A stretch of DNA of 64,000 nt from positions 1 to 64,000 of the forward strand of contig NZ_BAGK01000040.1 in the NCBI RefSeq assembly GCF_000308795.1, in the 5' to 3' direction. Source of the stretch: Nocardia thailandica NBRC 100428 (GTDB taxonomy: Bacteria; Actinomycetota; Actinomycetes; Mycobacteriales; Mycobacteriaceae). Below, one piece after another: positions 8,618 to 16,629 of the stretch. Each line of letters begins with the position of its first letter. Position 1 is the first letter of the stretch. The translations under genes were made by a program, and so were the position numbers. The notes under the pieces are model-generated. The model was not told the DNA's origin, searched no databases, and worked only from the letters and a program-made list of their open reading frames with translations.

Positions 8618-8929
8618 ATGAACCATGTTGCGGTAGTTCCCGATGCAGTTCGTGCCTACGCCGGGGCCTCGGCCACCATGGCGGCGGGTGTGGCGCAGGC
8701 GGGCGCGGTCGACCAGGCGGCCACCGTGGCCGCGGCCGTCCCCGTGTTCGGCCTGATCGGCCAGGAGTTCCTGCTGTCGTTCGCCTACGCCCAGGCCAAC
8801 CACCTGAGCTCGGTCGCCCAGCTGGCCGCCGTGCACGCGGGCACCGCCCTCACGGCGATGGAGGCGGCGGCCACCTACGAGGGCGCCGACGCCGCGGGCA
8901 AGCTCGGAATCAGCACGGTCACGCGGTAG
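8618..8929 (+). CDS. EspC-like (DUF2580-type) ESX substrate
   Basis: 103 residues, helical, Ala-rich, without Cys. The order of features fits the EspC/EspF family: N-terminal helix with DAVRAYAGASATMAAGVAQA, central loop, second long helix LSSVAQLAAVHAGTALTAM and a C-terminal YEGAD that fits the YxxxD/E export signal. Such proteins are co-secreted with EspA or EspE partners, and the next gene, starting 2 bp after the stop, is the likely partner. It starts a new transcript after a 99-bp gap holding an inverted repeat. Confidence 0.72.
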   Translation: MNHVAVVPDAVRAYAGASATMAAGVAQAGAVDQAATVAAAVPVFGLIGQEFLLSFAYAQANHLSSVAQLAAVHAGTALTAMEAAATYEGADAAGKLGISTVTR

Positions 8930-8931
8930 CC

Positions 8932-10275
8932 ATGGTCTATCCCGGGGGAACCTCGGCGTCCGGCGCCTCGCTGGACCCGACCGTCCTGGAACTGCTGCGT
9001 GGCAGTTCCCTCGCACCCATGCTCGACCAGCCGGTGAGCCAGGTGCTCACCTCGCTCGGCCTGCCGCAGCTGCCGCAGCTGCCGGAATTCGTGGCGCTGC
9101 CCGAACTGCCACCGCTGCCGACCATCGACCTGACCGCGCTGATGCAACCGCTGACGCAGCTGGCCTCGGCCTTCGGCACCGGGCAGCTCGGGTCGACCGG
9201 CGCGTCGGGCGCCTCGGCCACCGACGCGCTGTCCAACATCTCCTCGGTGCTGAGCACGGTGATGTCGCTCGGCTCGACGGCGCTCTCGACCGTGATGTCG
9301 CTGTGGCAGAGCGCCGCCGCGACCGAGGCGACGGGCAAGGCGACCGCGGCCCAGGCCAACGGCGCCGAGCTCGCCCAGCAGAGCGTGGCGGAGAAGACCG
9401 TGCTCACCCAGGCCGCGGGCAGCGTCGCCAAGGGCACCGCCGCGATGTCGGCGTTGCTGGCACGCTACTCGGCGACCATGGCCATGGCGCCGCTCTACGC
9501 GATCACACCGGTCGGGCAGGCCGCCCTGGTCGCGGCGACGGTGGAGGCGATCACCGAGGGCCTGGCGATCACCGCCGAGACCAAGGCCGAGCTGCTCGGT
9601 CACAGCGCCCAGATGACGACGGCAGGCGAGAAGGTCGAGGTCACCAACGCGCCGTCCGGCGTCGACGGGACCGAATCGCTGACCCAGCTGATGAGCCTGA
9701 TCACCCCGCTCATCAGCACCGCGAGCACGGTCGCCGAATCGCTGACCTCGCTGGCCTCGCAGACGAGTTCGCTGTCCACCTCGACCACCACCGGCGGCAC
9801 GCTGAGCAGCATCGCGGGCGACGGGGTGACCACCGAGGGCGAGACCGGCGCCGAACTCGACGCGGCGGAAACAGGCGCGGGCGGCGGCGCGGGCGGTATC
9901 GGCGCGATCGGTGGTTTCGGCGGCGGTGGCGCCGCGGCGGCGAGCACGCCGCTGAGCCCCTGGCAGGGCCGCGGGACCGTCGCGGCGGGCACCGGCGGCG
10001 TCGGCACCACCGGCACGACGACGACCGGCGGCGGCGCCAATGTGACCACGGCGTCGGCCACGTCGGCCCCGGGCTACATGCCCATGGGCGCGGGCGGCGC
10101 CGCGATGGCGCGGCCGGTCGACGGCGCCGCAGGCGAGGCGGTGCATTCGCAGCTGGTGACCGCCACCCACGGCGACGAGGTCGTCGGTCAGCTCGAGGGC
10201 GTGGCCACCCCGGTGGTCGGCGCGGCCGAGGTCGTCTCGTCCGAGGCGCCCCCGGACAAGGCCCTCACGCTCTAG
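8932..10275 (+). CDS. EspA/EspE-like large ESX substrate candidate
   Basis: The ATG at 8932 directly follows the EspC-like stop; 447 residues. An N-terminal Leu/Pro-rich stretch with LGLPQLPQLPEF precedes a long Ala-rich helical region (about residues 95-225) containing two hydrophobic helices (ATMAMAPLYAITPVGQAALV). The C-terminal half is Ser/Thr/Gly-rich and disordered. The size, position after an EspC-like gene and hydrophobic helical core fit EspA/EspE-type substrates, but no diagnostic motif was found. Secretion as a pair with the upstream protein is inferred. Confidence 0.5.
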   Translation: MVYPGGTSASGASLDPTVLELLRGSSLAPMLDQPVSQVLTSLGLPQLPQLPEFVALPELPPLPTIDLTALMQPLTQLASAFGTGQLGSTGASGASATDALSNISSVLSTVMSLGSTALSTVMSLWQSAAATEATGKATAAQANGAELAQQSVAEKTVLTQAAGSVAKGTAAMSALLARYSATMAMAPLYAITPVGQAALVAATVEAITEGLAITAETKAELLGHSAQMTTAGEKVEVTNAPSGVDGTESLTQLMSLITPLISTASTVAESLTSLASQTSSLSTSTTTGGTLSSIAGDGVTTEGETGAELDAAETGAGGGAGGIGAIGGFGGGGAAAASTPLSPWQGRGTVAAGTGGVGTTGTTTTGGGANVTTASATSAPGYMPMGAGGAAMARPVDGAAGEAVHSQLVTATHGDEVVGQLEGVATPVVGAAEVVSSEAPPDKALTL

Positions 10276-10306
10276 ACACGCAGACGAACCGCAGGAGGAA
10301 CAGCCA

Positions 10307-10618
10307 ATGAGCAACACGTTCGAATTCGACGCTGTCGCGGCGGGTAAGGCGGCCGGGTCGCTCGACGCCCTGGTCGACCGGCTCACCGGCGAGATCGAGG
10401 CGGTCAGCCCCGCCCTGCGGATCGCGCCCGCGGGCGTGGACGAGGTCTCGGGCCGGGCCGCGCTCACCGCCAACGACGTCGCCGCCGATTTCCTGGCGGG
10501 CGCGGACCGTGGCGTGCACGAGATGCGCAAGCTCGCGGCCGGTCTGCGCGCGCAGATCAGCGAGTTCGACCGCATGGAAACCGACAACTCGGTGGGCTTC
10601 GGCGGTTCCGCCGCCTAG
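10307..10618 (+). CDS. PE-domain protein
   Basis: 103 residues with a strong AGGAGGAA ribosome binding site. The centre contains APAGVDEVSGRAAL, corresponding to the conserved DEVS stretch of PE domains, flanked by two helices. The usual YxxxE signal at the end of the second helix appears here as FDRME, with Phe replacing Tyr. There is no C-terminal extension. It lies 27 bp before the PPE gene, the normal PE-PPE gene pairing, and the two should form one secreted heterodimer. Confidence 0.78.
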   Translation: MSNTFEFDAVAAGKAAGSLDALVDRLTGEIEAVSPALRIAPAGVDEVSGRAALTANDVAADFLAGADRGVHEMRKLAAGLRAQISEFDRMETDNSVGFGGSAA

Positions 10619-10645
10619 CCGCCGACCAGGGGGAAGCAGAAGTCG

Positions 10646-11635
10646 ATGATCGAACCACCGCAGCCCGGGTTCACCGGGGTGGTGTGGGAGGCGCGCGAGC
10701 CCGCCCGGCTCGCCGCCGACCTCACCACCGGTCCCGGCCCGGTGCCGATGGCCGACGCGGCCGCCGCGTGGACGCGGTTGGCCACGGCCCTCGGCACGGC
10801 CGTGCTCGACTACGAGCAGGTGCTGCGGACACTGCGCGGATCCTGGCAGTCCGGCCGCAGTGACGAGGTGTGGGAACGGATCTCGACCCTGCGCGACTGG
10901 CTGGTCGAGACCGCCGCCGCGGCCACCGCCAACGCCGCACGCATGCAGGCCCAGGTGCTCGCCTACGAGGTCGCGGCCCGCGCGATGCCCGGCGCCGCCG
11001 AACTCGACGCCATCGCGACCGCGCAGAAGGCGCTGGAGAACGTCGGCAGCATGCTCGGCGCGCCGGTGAAGGCCATCGCGGCGCAGACCGACGCCGACGC
11101 CGACGCGGCCACCGCCGTCGCCTCGCGGGTCATGCGCAGCTACGAGGCGGCCACCGAACCCCTCGCCACCCCGTGGCTGCACGTGCCGCCGCCGCCGATC
11201 GTGCCCGAGACCGCGCTGGCCGCCGAACAGGCGGGCACGAGCGGCGACCCGGCGGCCGCCGCCGCGGGCGCCGCGGCGATGCCCGGTGCCGGGATGATGG
11301 GTCCCCTCGCGCTTCCGGCGCTGCCCGGCCCGGTCCAGACCGCCTATCGCGCGCCGGTCTTCGCCCAGTCGACGACGCCGGTGGTGACCACCACGACCAC
11401 GGCCGCGCCCGTCGCGACGCCCGGCGGCCAGGCGGCCCCGATCGTGCCCGGCGCCATGGCCAACGGCGGCGCGGCCGACGCCGCCCGGTTCCCGCGCGCC
11501 GGTCTGGCCTACGAGGAATCCGACCAGCTCGTGGCCGAGGGGGAGATCCAGGCCGCGCCCGCCGTGCTCGGCGGCACGGAACGCCCGGTGCCGCAGGCCG
11601 TCACCCGCGAGACCGGCGCCGAGGGGACCGCATGA
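10646..11635 (+). CDS. PPE-family protein
   Basis: 329 residues. The first 180 form the PPE helical domain: a WxG-like turn in LRGSWQSGRSDEVWERI, then WLVETAAAATANAARMQAQ and VAARAMPGAAELDAIA. The Pro-Pro-Glu signature is not at the very N-terminus but MIEPPQPGFTG resembles it. The C-terminal 140 residues are Ala/Pro/Thr-rich and disordered. The gene follows PE and overlaps espG by 4 bp, the classic PE-PPE-EspG set: EspG should hold the PPE tip in the cytosol before export. Confidence 0.78.
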   Translation: MIEPPQPGFTGVVWEAREPARLAADLTTGPGPVPMADAAAAWTRLATALGTAVLDYEQVLRTLRGSWQSGRSDEVWERISTLRDWLVETAAAATANAARMQAQVLAYEVAARAMPGAAELDAIATAQKALENVGSMLGAPVKAIAAQTDADADAATAVASRVMRSYEAATEPLATPWLHVPPPPIVPETALAAEQAGTSGDPAAAAAGAAAMPGAGMMGPLALPALPGPVQTAYRAPVFAQSTTPVVTTTTTAAPVATPGGQAAPIVPGAMANGGAADAARFPRAGLAYEESDQLVAEGEIQAAPAVLGGTERPVPQAVTRETGAEGTA

Positions 11636-12423
11636 CCACCCTCACCAACGACGCCCTGCTGGCCGTCGCCGACCGGCTCGGCGTGCAGACGCTGCCGCTC
11701 GTCCTCGCCGCGGGACCGCGCCAGGACACCATCGACGCCTGGCGGGCCGCGCGCGATCGCGCGGTCGCCGACCTCACGGCCGCGGGCACCTTCGACGGGT
11801 ACGGCGATGTCACCGGCGACCTCGCCGACGCGCTGTACACCCTCACCCAGCCCGACGCGGAGCTGTCCGGGCGTTCCTACCGCGCCGACGGCACCACCCG
11901 GATCTGCGTGGCGCGCCGAGGAACCCGCCACGCCACCGCCGTGCGCACCGGCGACGAGTTCGAGATCGCCACGACCGGCATCGACGGCTCGGACCGGGAA
12001 CTGGCGCGGTTGCTGCTCGGCGCCCTGCCCGACTGCCCGCCCGCCGAGGTCGCCGCGGCCAGCGTCGCCGCCGACGACCTCGCCCGGCGGCTCGACGCCG
12101 CCGACACCACCACCGACTACGTGGACGCGATGTACGCGCTCGGCATCGCCGCGCACGACGCGGCCGTCCTCGGCGCCGCCTTCGGCTCCTGCCACGGCTA
12201 CGCCGAGATCGTCGCCGCGGTCCACCACGACGGGCTGACCACCCGAGCTCCTGGCGCGGTCGCGGTGTACGACACCGCGCGCGGCCGGATCGTCGTCGCG
12301 CCGACCACGGCGCCCGACGGACAGGTGTGGTCCACCATCACGCCGGGCACCGACCACCGCCTCACCCAGGCCGTCGGTGCGCTCCTCGAGGGGCTGCCCG
12401 GTGGGAGGTGGCTGCCCTATTAG
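11632..12423 (+). CDS. espG: ESX secretion-associated protein EspG (second copy)
   Basis: ATG at 11632 overlaps the PPE stop (ATGA); 263 residues. MTTLTNDALLAVADRLGVQ, then a strand-rich region with GTTRICVARRGTRHATAV and an alternating helix tail, match EspG. It differs clearly from the copy at 7100, so the two probably serve different clients: this one the PE-PPE pair, the other the EspB-like protein. Length is normal for the family. Confidence 0.75.
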   Translation: MTTLTNDALLAVADRLGVQTLPLVLAAGPRQDTIDAWRAARDRAVADLTAAGTFDGYGDVTGDLADALYTLTQPDAELSGRSYRADGTTRICVARRGTRHATAVRTGDEFEIATTGIDGSDRELARLLLGALPDCPPAEVAAASVAADDLARRLDAADTTTDYVDAMYALGIAAHDAAVLGAAFGSCHGYAEIVAAVHHDGLTTRAPGAVAVYDTARGRIVVAPTTAPDGQVWSTITPGTDHRLTQAVGALLEGLPGGRWLPY

Positions 12424-12470
12424 CCCTATCAGCCATTTCCGCTCCACCCATCACGAAGAAAGGTTCGACA

Positions 12471-12803
12471 ATGCCCCCTCAGGGACCAGTAGGTGTAGAA
12501 GCCGGTGGTGTAGACAAGGTCGTCTCCCACATGGAGAGCTCGATCAGCAACCTCCGCAACTCGGTCAAGGAGATCGACGACGCGGCCCAGGCCGTCCTGC
12601 GCGGCTGGAAGGGTGACGCGAGCGACGAGTTCGTCAAGGTCGCCCAGGCGTGGCACGACGAGGCCGACGCCCTCAACAAGAAGTTCGACCGCCTCACCGA
12701 AGCGGTGAACAACGGTAAGAACACCATCGTGAACATGGACCAGGGTGGTCTGTCCGGTGGCGGAGCGGGCGGCGGCACCCCGCTCACCACGCTCAACATG
12801 TAG
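12471..12803 (+). CDS. WXG100 protein (Esx, WKG-bearing partner)
   Basis: ATG at 12471 with AAGAAAGG ribosome binding site; 110 residues. Helix-turn-helix with the WxG motif in LRGWKGDASDEF and a C-terminal Gly-rich tail. There is no Tyr in the protein, so the YxxxD/E signal seen after the second helix in EsxB-type proteins is absent. It is paired with the next gene, 44 bp downstream, with which it should form the secreted Esx heterodimer of this locus. Confidence 0.85.
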   Translation: MPPQGPVGVEAGGVDKVVSHMESSISNLRNSVKEIDDAAQAVLRGWKGDASDEFVKVAQAWHDEADALNKKFDRLTEAVNNGKNTIVNMDQGGLSGGGAGGGTPLTTLNM

Positions 12804-12847
12804 CGCGTCCGCATGCTTTCGACAATCGATACGAACAGGATCACAGC

Positions 12848-13141
12848 ATGACCATTCTTTACGATCCCGCGGCGATGAACGAGCTGTACAGCGACCTTCA
12901 GACCCACGGCGGGAAGATGAAGAGCGAGATCGGCGAGCTGGAGAGCGCCGCGGGCGATTTCCGCAACGCCCTGCAGGGTGAGAAGGCCATCGCGAACTTC
13001 GACACCGCGCACAAGGGTGTCACCGAGGAACTGACCGACACCCTCGACAAGCTGGACAAGCTGGCCGGCCAGGTCGAGTCGGCGCTCAACCGCGCCCTCG
13101 AGGCCGACGGCAAGGTCGGCGACGGTTTCGCCGACTTTTAG
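12848..13141 (+). CDS. WXG100-like protein (Esx partner lacking the Trp)
   Basis: 97 residues, helical, with the same layout as Esx proteins. The turn where WxG is expected reads LQGEKA, so Trp is replaced by Leu while Gly remains. No Trp occurs in the protein and the C-terminus (DGKVGDGFADF) has no YxxxD/E motif. The ribosome binding site is a weak AGGA. Last gene of the plus-strand run; a strong hairpin follows. Confidence 0.78.
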   Translation: MTILYDPAAMNELYSDLQTHGGKMKSEIGELESAAGDFRNALQGEKAIANFDTAHKGVTEELTDTLDKLDKLAGQVESALNRALEADGKVGDGFADF

Positions 13142-13189
13142 GACAGCGCGGGCGCGCTCGCGTCGCGGTCCCTCGGGTCCCGACGAACG

Positions 13190-13232
13190 GCGGGGCTGTA
13201 CGGAGTGCCGGAAGGCACGCGTACGGCCCCGC
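13190..13232. terminator. Strong two-part hairpin between convergent esx and eccE genes
   Basis: A 13-bp outer stem (13190-13202 with 13220-13232, one G-U pair) encloses an inner GTGCC-GGAA-GGCAC stem. It is near-symmetric and lies between a plus-strand and a minus-strand gene end, so it can terminate both. Confidence 0.7.
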
Positions 13233-13243
13233 TTCTCGTCGGC

Positions 13244-15001
13244 CTAGCGGGCGGCGAGCGATTCGCCGATGTAGTGCATCTCGTCGGGGGTGGTCACCAT
13301 CGACACGGTGGCGCTGCCCGTGCTCGTGCGCACCGTGATGTGGTTGGGCGAGTGCGGGTGCTGGATCAGGGTCACGTCGGCGGGGGCCGAGTCGGGATCG
13401 CGTTCGGTGGTGCGGACCTCGACGATCGTCGCGCCGCCCAGGTGCGCGGTGGGGGTGATGCCGTCGTAGACCAGCACCGTGGTCGTCGGGAACGGCGCGG
13501 CGGGCGCCGGGGGCGGCCCGGGTTGCGGCTGCGGCGTCGCGCCCGCGGCGCGGGGCGCGATCGACAGCAGCTGGGGCGTGGCCAGATTCGCGACCATGGT
13601 CTGCCACGCGGTCGGGCGGGTGGTGTGGACGACGGCGTGCGCGCCGAGGGCCGTCGCGCGCAGGATCACCTGCTGGGCCAGGTCCAGATTGCCGATGACG
13701 TCGACGTGGCGGGTGCCCGCGCCGATGAGGGGGACGGCGATGCCCTGGCCGCGCTCGTCGGCGCCGATGAGCTGGCCGCACCCGGTGGTCGGCACGGCGA
13801 TGTCGGTGAGCGCGGCGAGCGTGCCGCGGTAGCCGTCGCGGCCGCCCAGTTCGTCGGCGGCGCCGATGGGCAGGGTGTCGAGCAGGATGCGGCGCTGACC
13901 GCCGGGCAGTTCGCGCAGCCCGGGCAGCGGGACCTGCTCGGGCGCGGAGGCGGTGTCGAACCGGACGACGGCGTTGAGGACCACGGTGCCCGCGTTGTCG
14001 TCGCGGGCGCCGCGCCGCGCGCCGGGATGCAGGCGCAGGGTGACGGTGGTCGACAGGCTGGGCGTCGCCCAGATGCCGGCAAGGCCCGCCGAGGAGATCA
14101 TCGGCGCGGTCAGCTGGTAGTGGGTCAGGTGGCGGTGCTCGGTGGACAGCCCGTGCGCGGTCTCGGACAGCGTCAGCGGGTCGAAGCCGTGGGTGAGTTC
14201 CCGCACGGCGCTGTTCATCTCGTTCGCGGTGAGGATGGTGGTGTCGATGCCCCGGGTGGCCAGCCGGTTGGCGATGCGCCGGGTGGCGATGAGCATGGTG
14301 CGCAGCGCGCCTTCCGCGCCGCCGCCGCGTTTGTCCACCGCGCCCGCGTTCGCGACGGGGTCGAGGCGGAGGACCAGCCAGCAGGTGCGGTGCGCGATGG
14401 CGGGCAGCGGGCCGATGATCCGGTCGTACAGGTGGGCGGCGGCGCCGGTGCCCGCGGTCCGGGCGCCGGTGGCGATCACGTCGATGCTCACCAGCTCGAC
14501 GTCGAACTGGTCGAGGCAGCCGGCCAGCTCCGTCAGCGGCAGCAGCTGGTCGGCGCTCAGCGCGCCGCGTTGCAGCAGGGTGAGGCTGTCCGGGGGCGGC
14601 GCGACGCGCAGCATGGTCAGCAGCAGGTCGCCGTCCCAGCGCACGCCGCAGGCGCCGCCCTCGGTCAGCGGGACGTCGAACGCCGGTGCCCGGTCCAGCG
14701 TTTCGGTCCGCGCGTGCAGGCGGCGGCTCGCCCAGCCCGCCAGGCGGACGGCGGCGCTGCGGCGCCGGACGGGGACGAGCCCGGCGGGCAGGACGACGGC
14801 GGCGGTGGCCGCCGCGGCGTACCACGGCGCGCCCGCGGCCAGCACCACCCAGGCCAGGACCGCGGCGAGCACGGAGACGCTCACGCACGCGCGCAGCGGG
14901 AACAACCGGAACAGCCAGAATTCGGGATCACGCAGTGTGTCGTAGACGTTGTCGCGTGCGGTTTCCCGTGCGTTCATACCCTCGTTCACATTCGTTGTCA
15001 C
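13244..15001 (-). CDS. eccE: ESX membrane component EccE
   Basis: 585 residues from GTG at 15001; an ATG at 14977 eight codons later is a plausible start. Two membrane segments near the N-terminus (about 36-57 and 58-76) are followed by a large soluble domain. That domain contains TTGCGQLIGADERGQGI and LDLAQQVILRATALGAHAV, blocks that recur almost unchanged in the second EccE of this window (42709-44352). EccE sits at the edge of the ESX membrane complex with EccB, EccC and EccD. It is divergent from eccB. Confidence 0.85.
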   Translation of the reverse strand: MTTNVNEGMNARETARDNVYDTLRDPEFWLFRLFPLRACVSVSVLAAVLAWVVLAAGAPWYAAAATAAVVLPAGLVPVRRRSAAVRLAGWASRRLHARTETLDRAPAFDVPLTEGGACGVRWDGDLLLTMLRVAPPPDSLTLLQRGALSADQLLPLTELAGCLDQFDVELVSIDVIATGARTAGTGAAAHLYDRIIGPLPAIAHRTCWLVLRLDPVANAGAVDKRGGGAEGALRTMLIATRRIANRLATRGIDTTILTANEMNSAVRELTHGFDPLTLSETAHGLSTEHRHLTHYQLTAPMISSAGLAGIWATPSLSTTVTLRLHPGARRGARDDNAGTVVLNAVVRFDTASAPEQVPLPGLRELPGGQRRILLDTLPIGAADELGGRDGYRGTLAALTDIAVPTTGCGQLIGADERGQGIAVPLIGAGTRHVDVIGNLDLAQQVILRATALGAHAVVHTTRPTAWQTMVANLATPQLLSIAPRAAGATPQPQPGPPPAPAAPFPTTTVLVYDGITPTAHLGGATIVEVRTTERDPDSAPADVTLIQHPHSPNHITVRTSTGSATVSMVTTPDEMHYIGESLAAR

Positions 15002-15113
15002 TGCTCGGCATACACCGAATCTCGGCTCGGGGACGAGTACGGAATTACGGTACCGTGTCCGACGAGATGGTGATCTTCACGTTCGAAAGAACACATGCGC
15101 CGAGGGGGTCGGA

Positions 15114-16616
15114 GTGCCGGCACAGCTGACGACCAAGGCTCAGGTCAACGGTTATCGATTCCTGTTGCGCAGGCTTGACCACGCGCTGATCAGGCGCGAC
15201 GTGCGTATGCTGCACGATCCGATGCGTTCGCAGAGCCGGTCGCTGTGGGTGGGTGCGGTACTCGGCCTGCTGATCGTGGCGGGCGCGGCCATTCTCGGAT
15301 TCCTCAAACCGCAGGGCGCCATCGGGGATTCGCTCATCGTCAGCGGGAAACAGAGCGGCGCGCTGTATGTCGTCGTGCAGTCCAAGGACGGGACGAAGAC
15401 CCTGCATCCGGTGCTGAATCTCGCGTCGGCGCGATTGATCGCGGGCAAGGCCGAATCCCCGCACGGGGTGAAGGACGCCAAACTCGATTCGCTGCCGCGC
15501 GGGCCGCTGCTCGGTATCCCGGGCGCGCCGTCCGCCCTGCCCGGCTCGGCGCAGGGCCCGAGCTCCGACTGGACCCTGTGCGAGACCACCCAGCTGTCCT
15601 CGGCCGGCAGCGCGGCGGGTTCGACCGGCGGCCTGACGACCGCGCTCGTGGGCAAACCCGTACTGGGGGAGCGCATCCGCGCGGCGGGACCCGACGACGC
15701 CCTGCTGGTGCGCCGCAACGACAAGACATACCTGGTCTATCAGGGCACCCGGGTCGAGGTCGATCCCGCCAATTCGGTGCTGGCCCGCACGCTCGGCCTG
15801 ACCGGCCAGAAGCCGCGACCGGTCGGGACGGGGTTCCTCGGGGCGACCACCGAGGGCCCGGCGCTGACCGTGCCCGCGGTGCCCGAGGCGGGCAGGCCCG
15901 GACCGGGCAAGCTGTCGAATGTGCCGGTGGGCGGCATCATCTCGGTGCCCGGCGGCGGCCGCGCCGGCGGTGAGCAGCTGTACGTGGTGCTGGCCGACGG
16001 CGTGCAGCCGGTCTCGGAGTTCACTGCGGCCCTGCTGCGCAACGCCGACTCGCACGGCATGCGCGAGATCGCCGTCGTGCCGCCGGACATGCTCGACCAG
16101 ATGTCGGTGCGCCACACCCTGCCGATCGACCACTTCCCGGCGCGCGCGCCGAAACTGCTCGCCGCCGAGGACGCGCCGGTGGCCTGCGTGAGCTGGTCCA
16201 AGAACCCCGGCACCGCGGCCAAGTCCGACCGGGTCGACGGGCCCGGCGAACGCGCGACGGTCACCATGCTCACCGGGATGACCCTGCCGCTGCCCGATTC
16301 GGCCAAGCCCGTGGCGCTCGCCTCGGCCGACGGCACCGGCGACCGCATGGACGCGGTCTACCTGCGCCCGACCACCGGCGAGTACGTGCAGGTCACCGGC
16401 ATCGACCCGGGCAGCCCGCGCCGCGAGTCGCTGTTCTACGTGGCCGACAACGGGATCCGCTACGGCATCCCCGACGCCGCCACCGCGGCCGTGCTCGGGC
16501 TGGGTGACACCCCGCGGCTGGCGCCGTGGTCGGTGATCGGACAGCTGGTGCCCGGGCCGACGCTCTCGGCGAAGGACGCGCTGACCAGCTTCGATTCCCT
16601 GCCGAGCGCGAAGTAG
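15114..16616 (+). CDS. eccB: ESX membrane component EccB
   Basis: The GTG at 15114 gives an N-terminus that matches EccB (QLTTKAQVNGYRFLLRRLDH and HALIRRDVRMLHDPM), so the longer open frame is rejected; 500 residues. One membrane segment at about 44-64, then a large periplasmic region with the two conserved cysteines (WTLCE and APVACVSW) expected to form a disulphide. EccB forms the outward-facing part of the ESX core. Convergent with eccA, 13 bp apart. Confidence 0.93.
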   Translation: MPAQLTTKAQVNGYRFLLRRLDHALIRRDVRMLHDPMRSQSRSLWVGAVLGLLIVAGAAILGFLKPQGAIGDSLIVSGKQSGALYVVVQSKDGTKTLHPVLNLASARLIAGKAESPHGVKDAKLDSLPRGPLLGIPGAPSALPGSAQGPSSDWTLCETTQLSSAGSAAGSTGGLTTALVGKPVLGERIRAAGPDDALLVRRNDKTYLVYQGTRVEVDPANSVLARTLGLTGQKPRPVGTGFLGATTEGPALTVPAVPEAGRPGPGKLSNVPVGGIISVPGGGRAGGEQLYVVLADGVQPVSEFTAALLRNADSHGMREIAVVPPDMLDQMSVRHTLPIDHFPARAPKLLAAEDAPVACVSWSKNPGTAAKSDRVDGPGERATVTMLTGMTLPLPDSAKPVALASADGTGDRMDAVYLRPTTGEYVQVTGIDPGSPRRESLFYVADNGIRYGIPDAATAAVLGLGDTPRLAPWSVIGQLVPGPTLSAKDALTSFDSLPSAK

Positions 16617-16629
16617 CCCGGCGGGGGCC

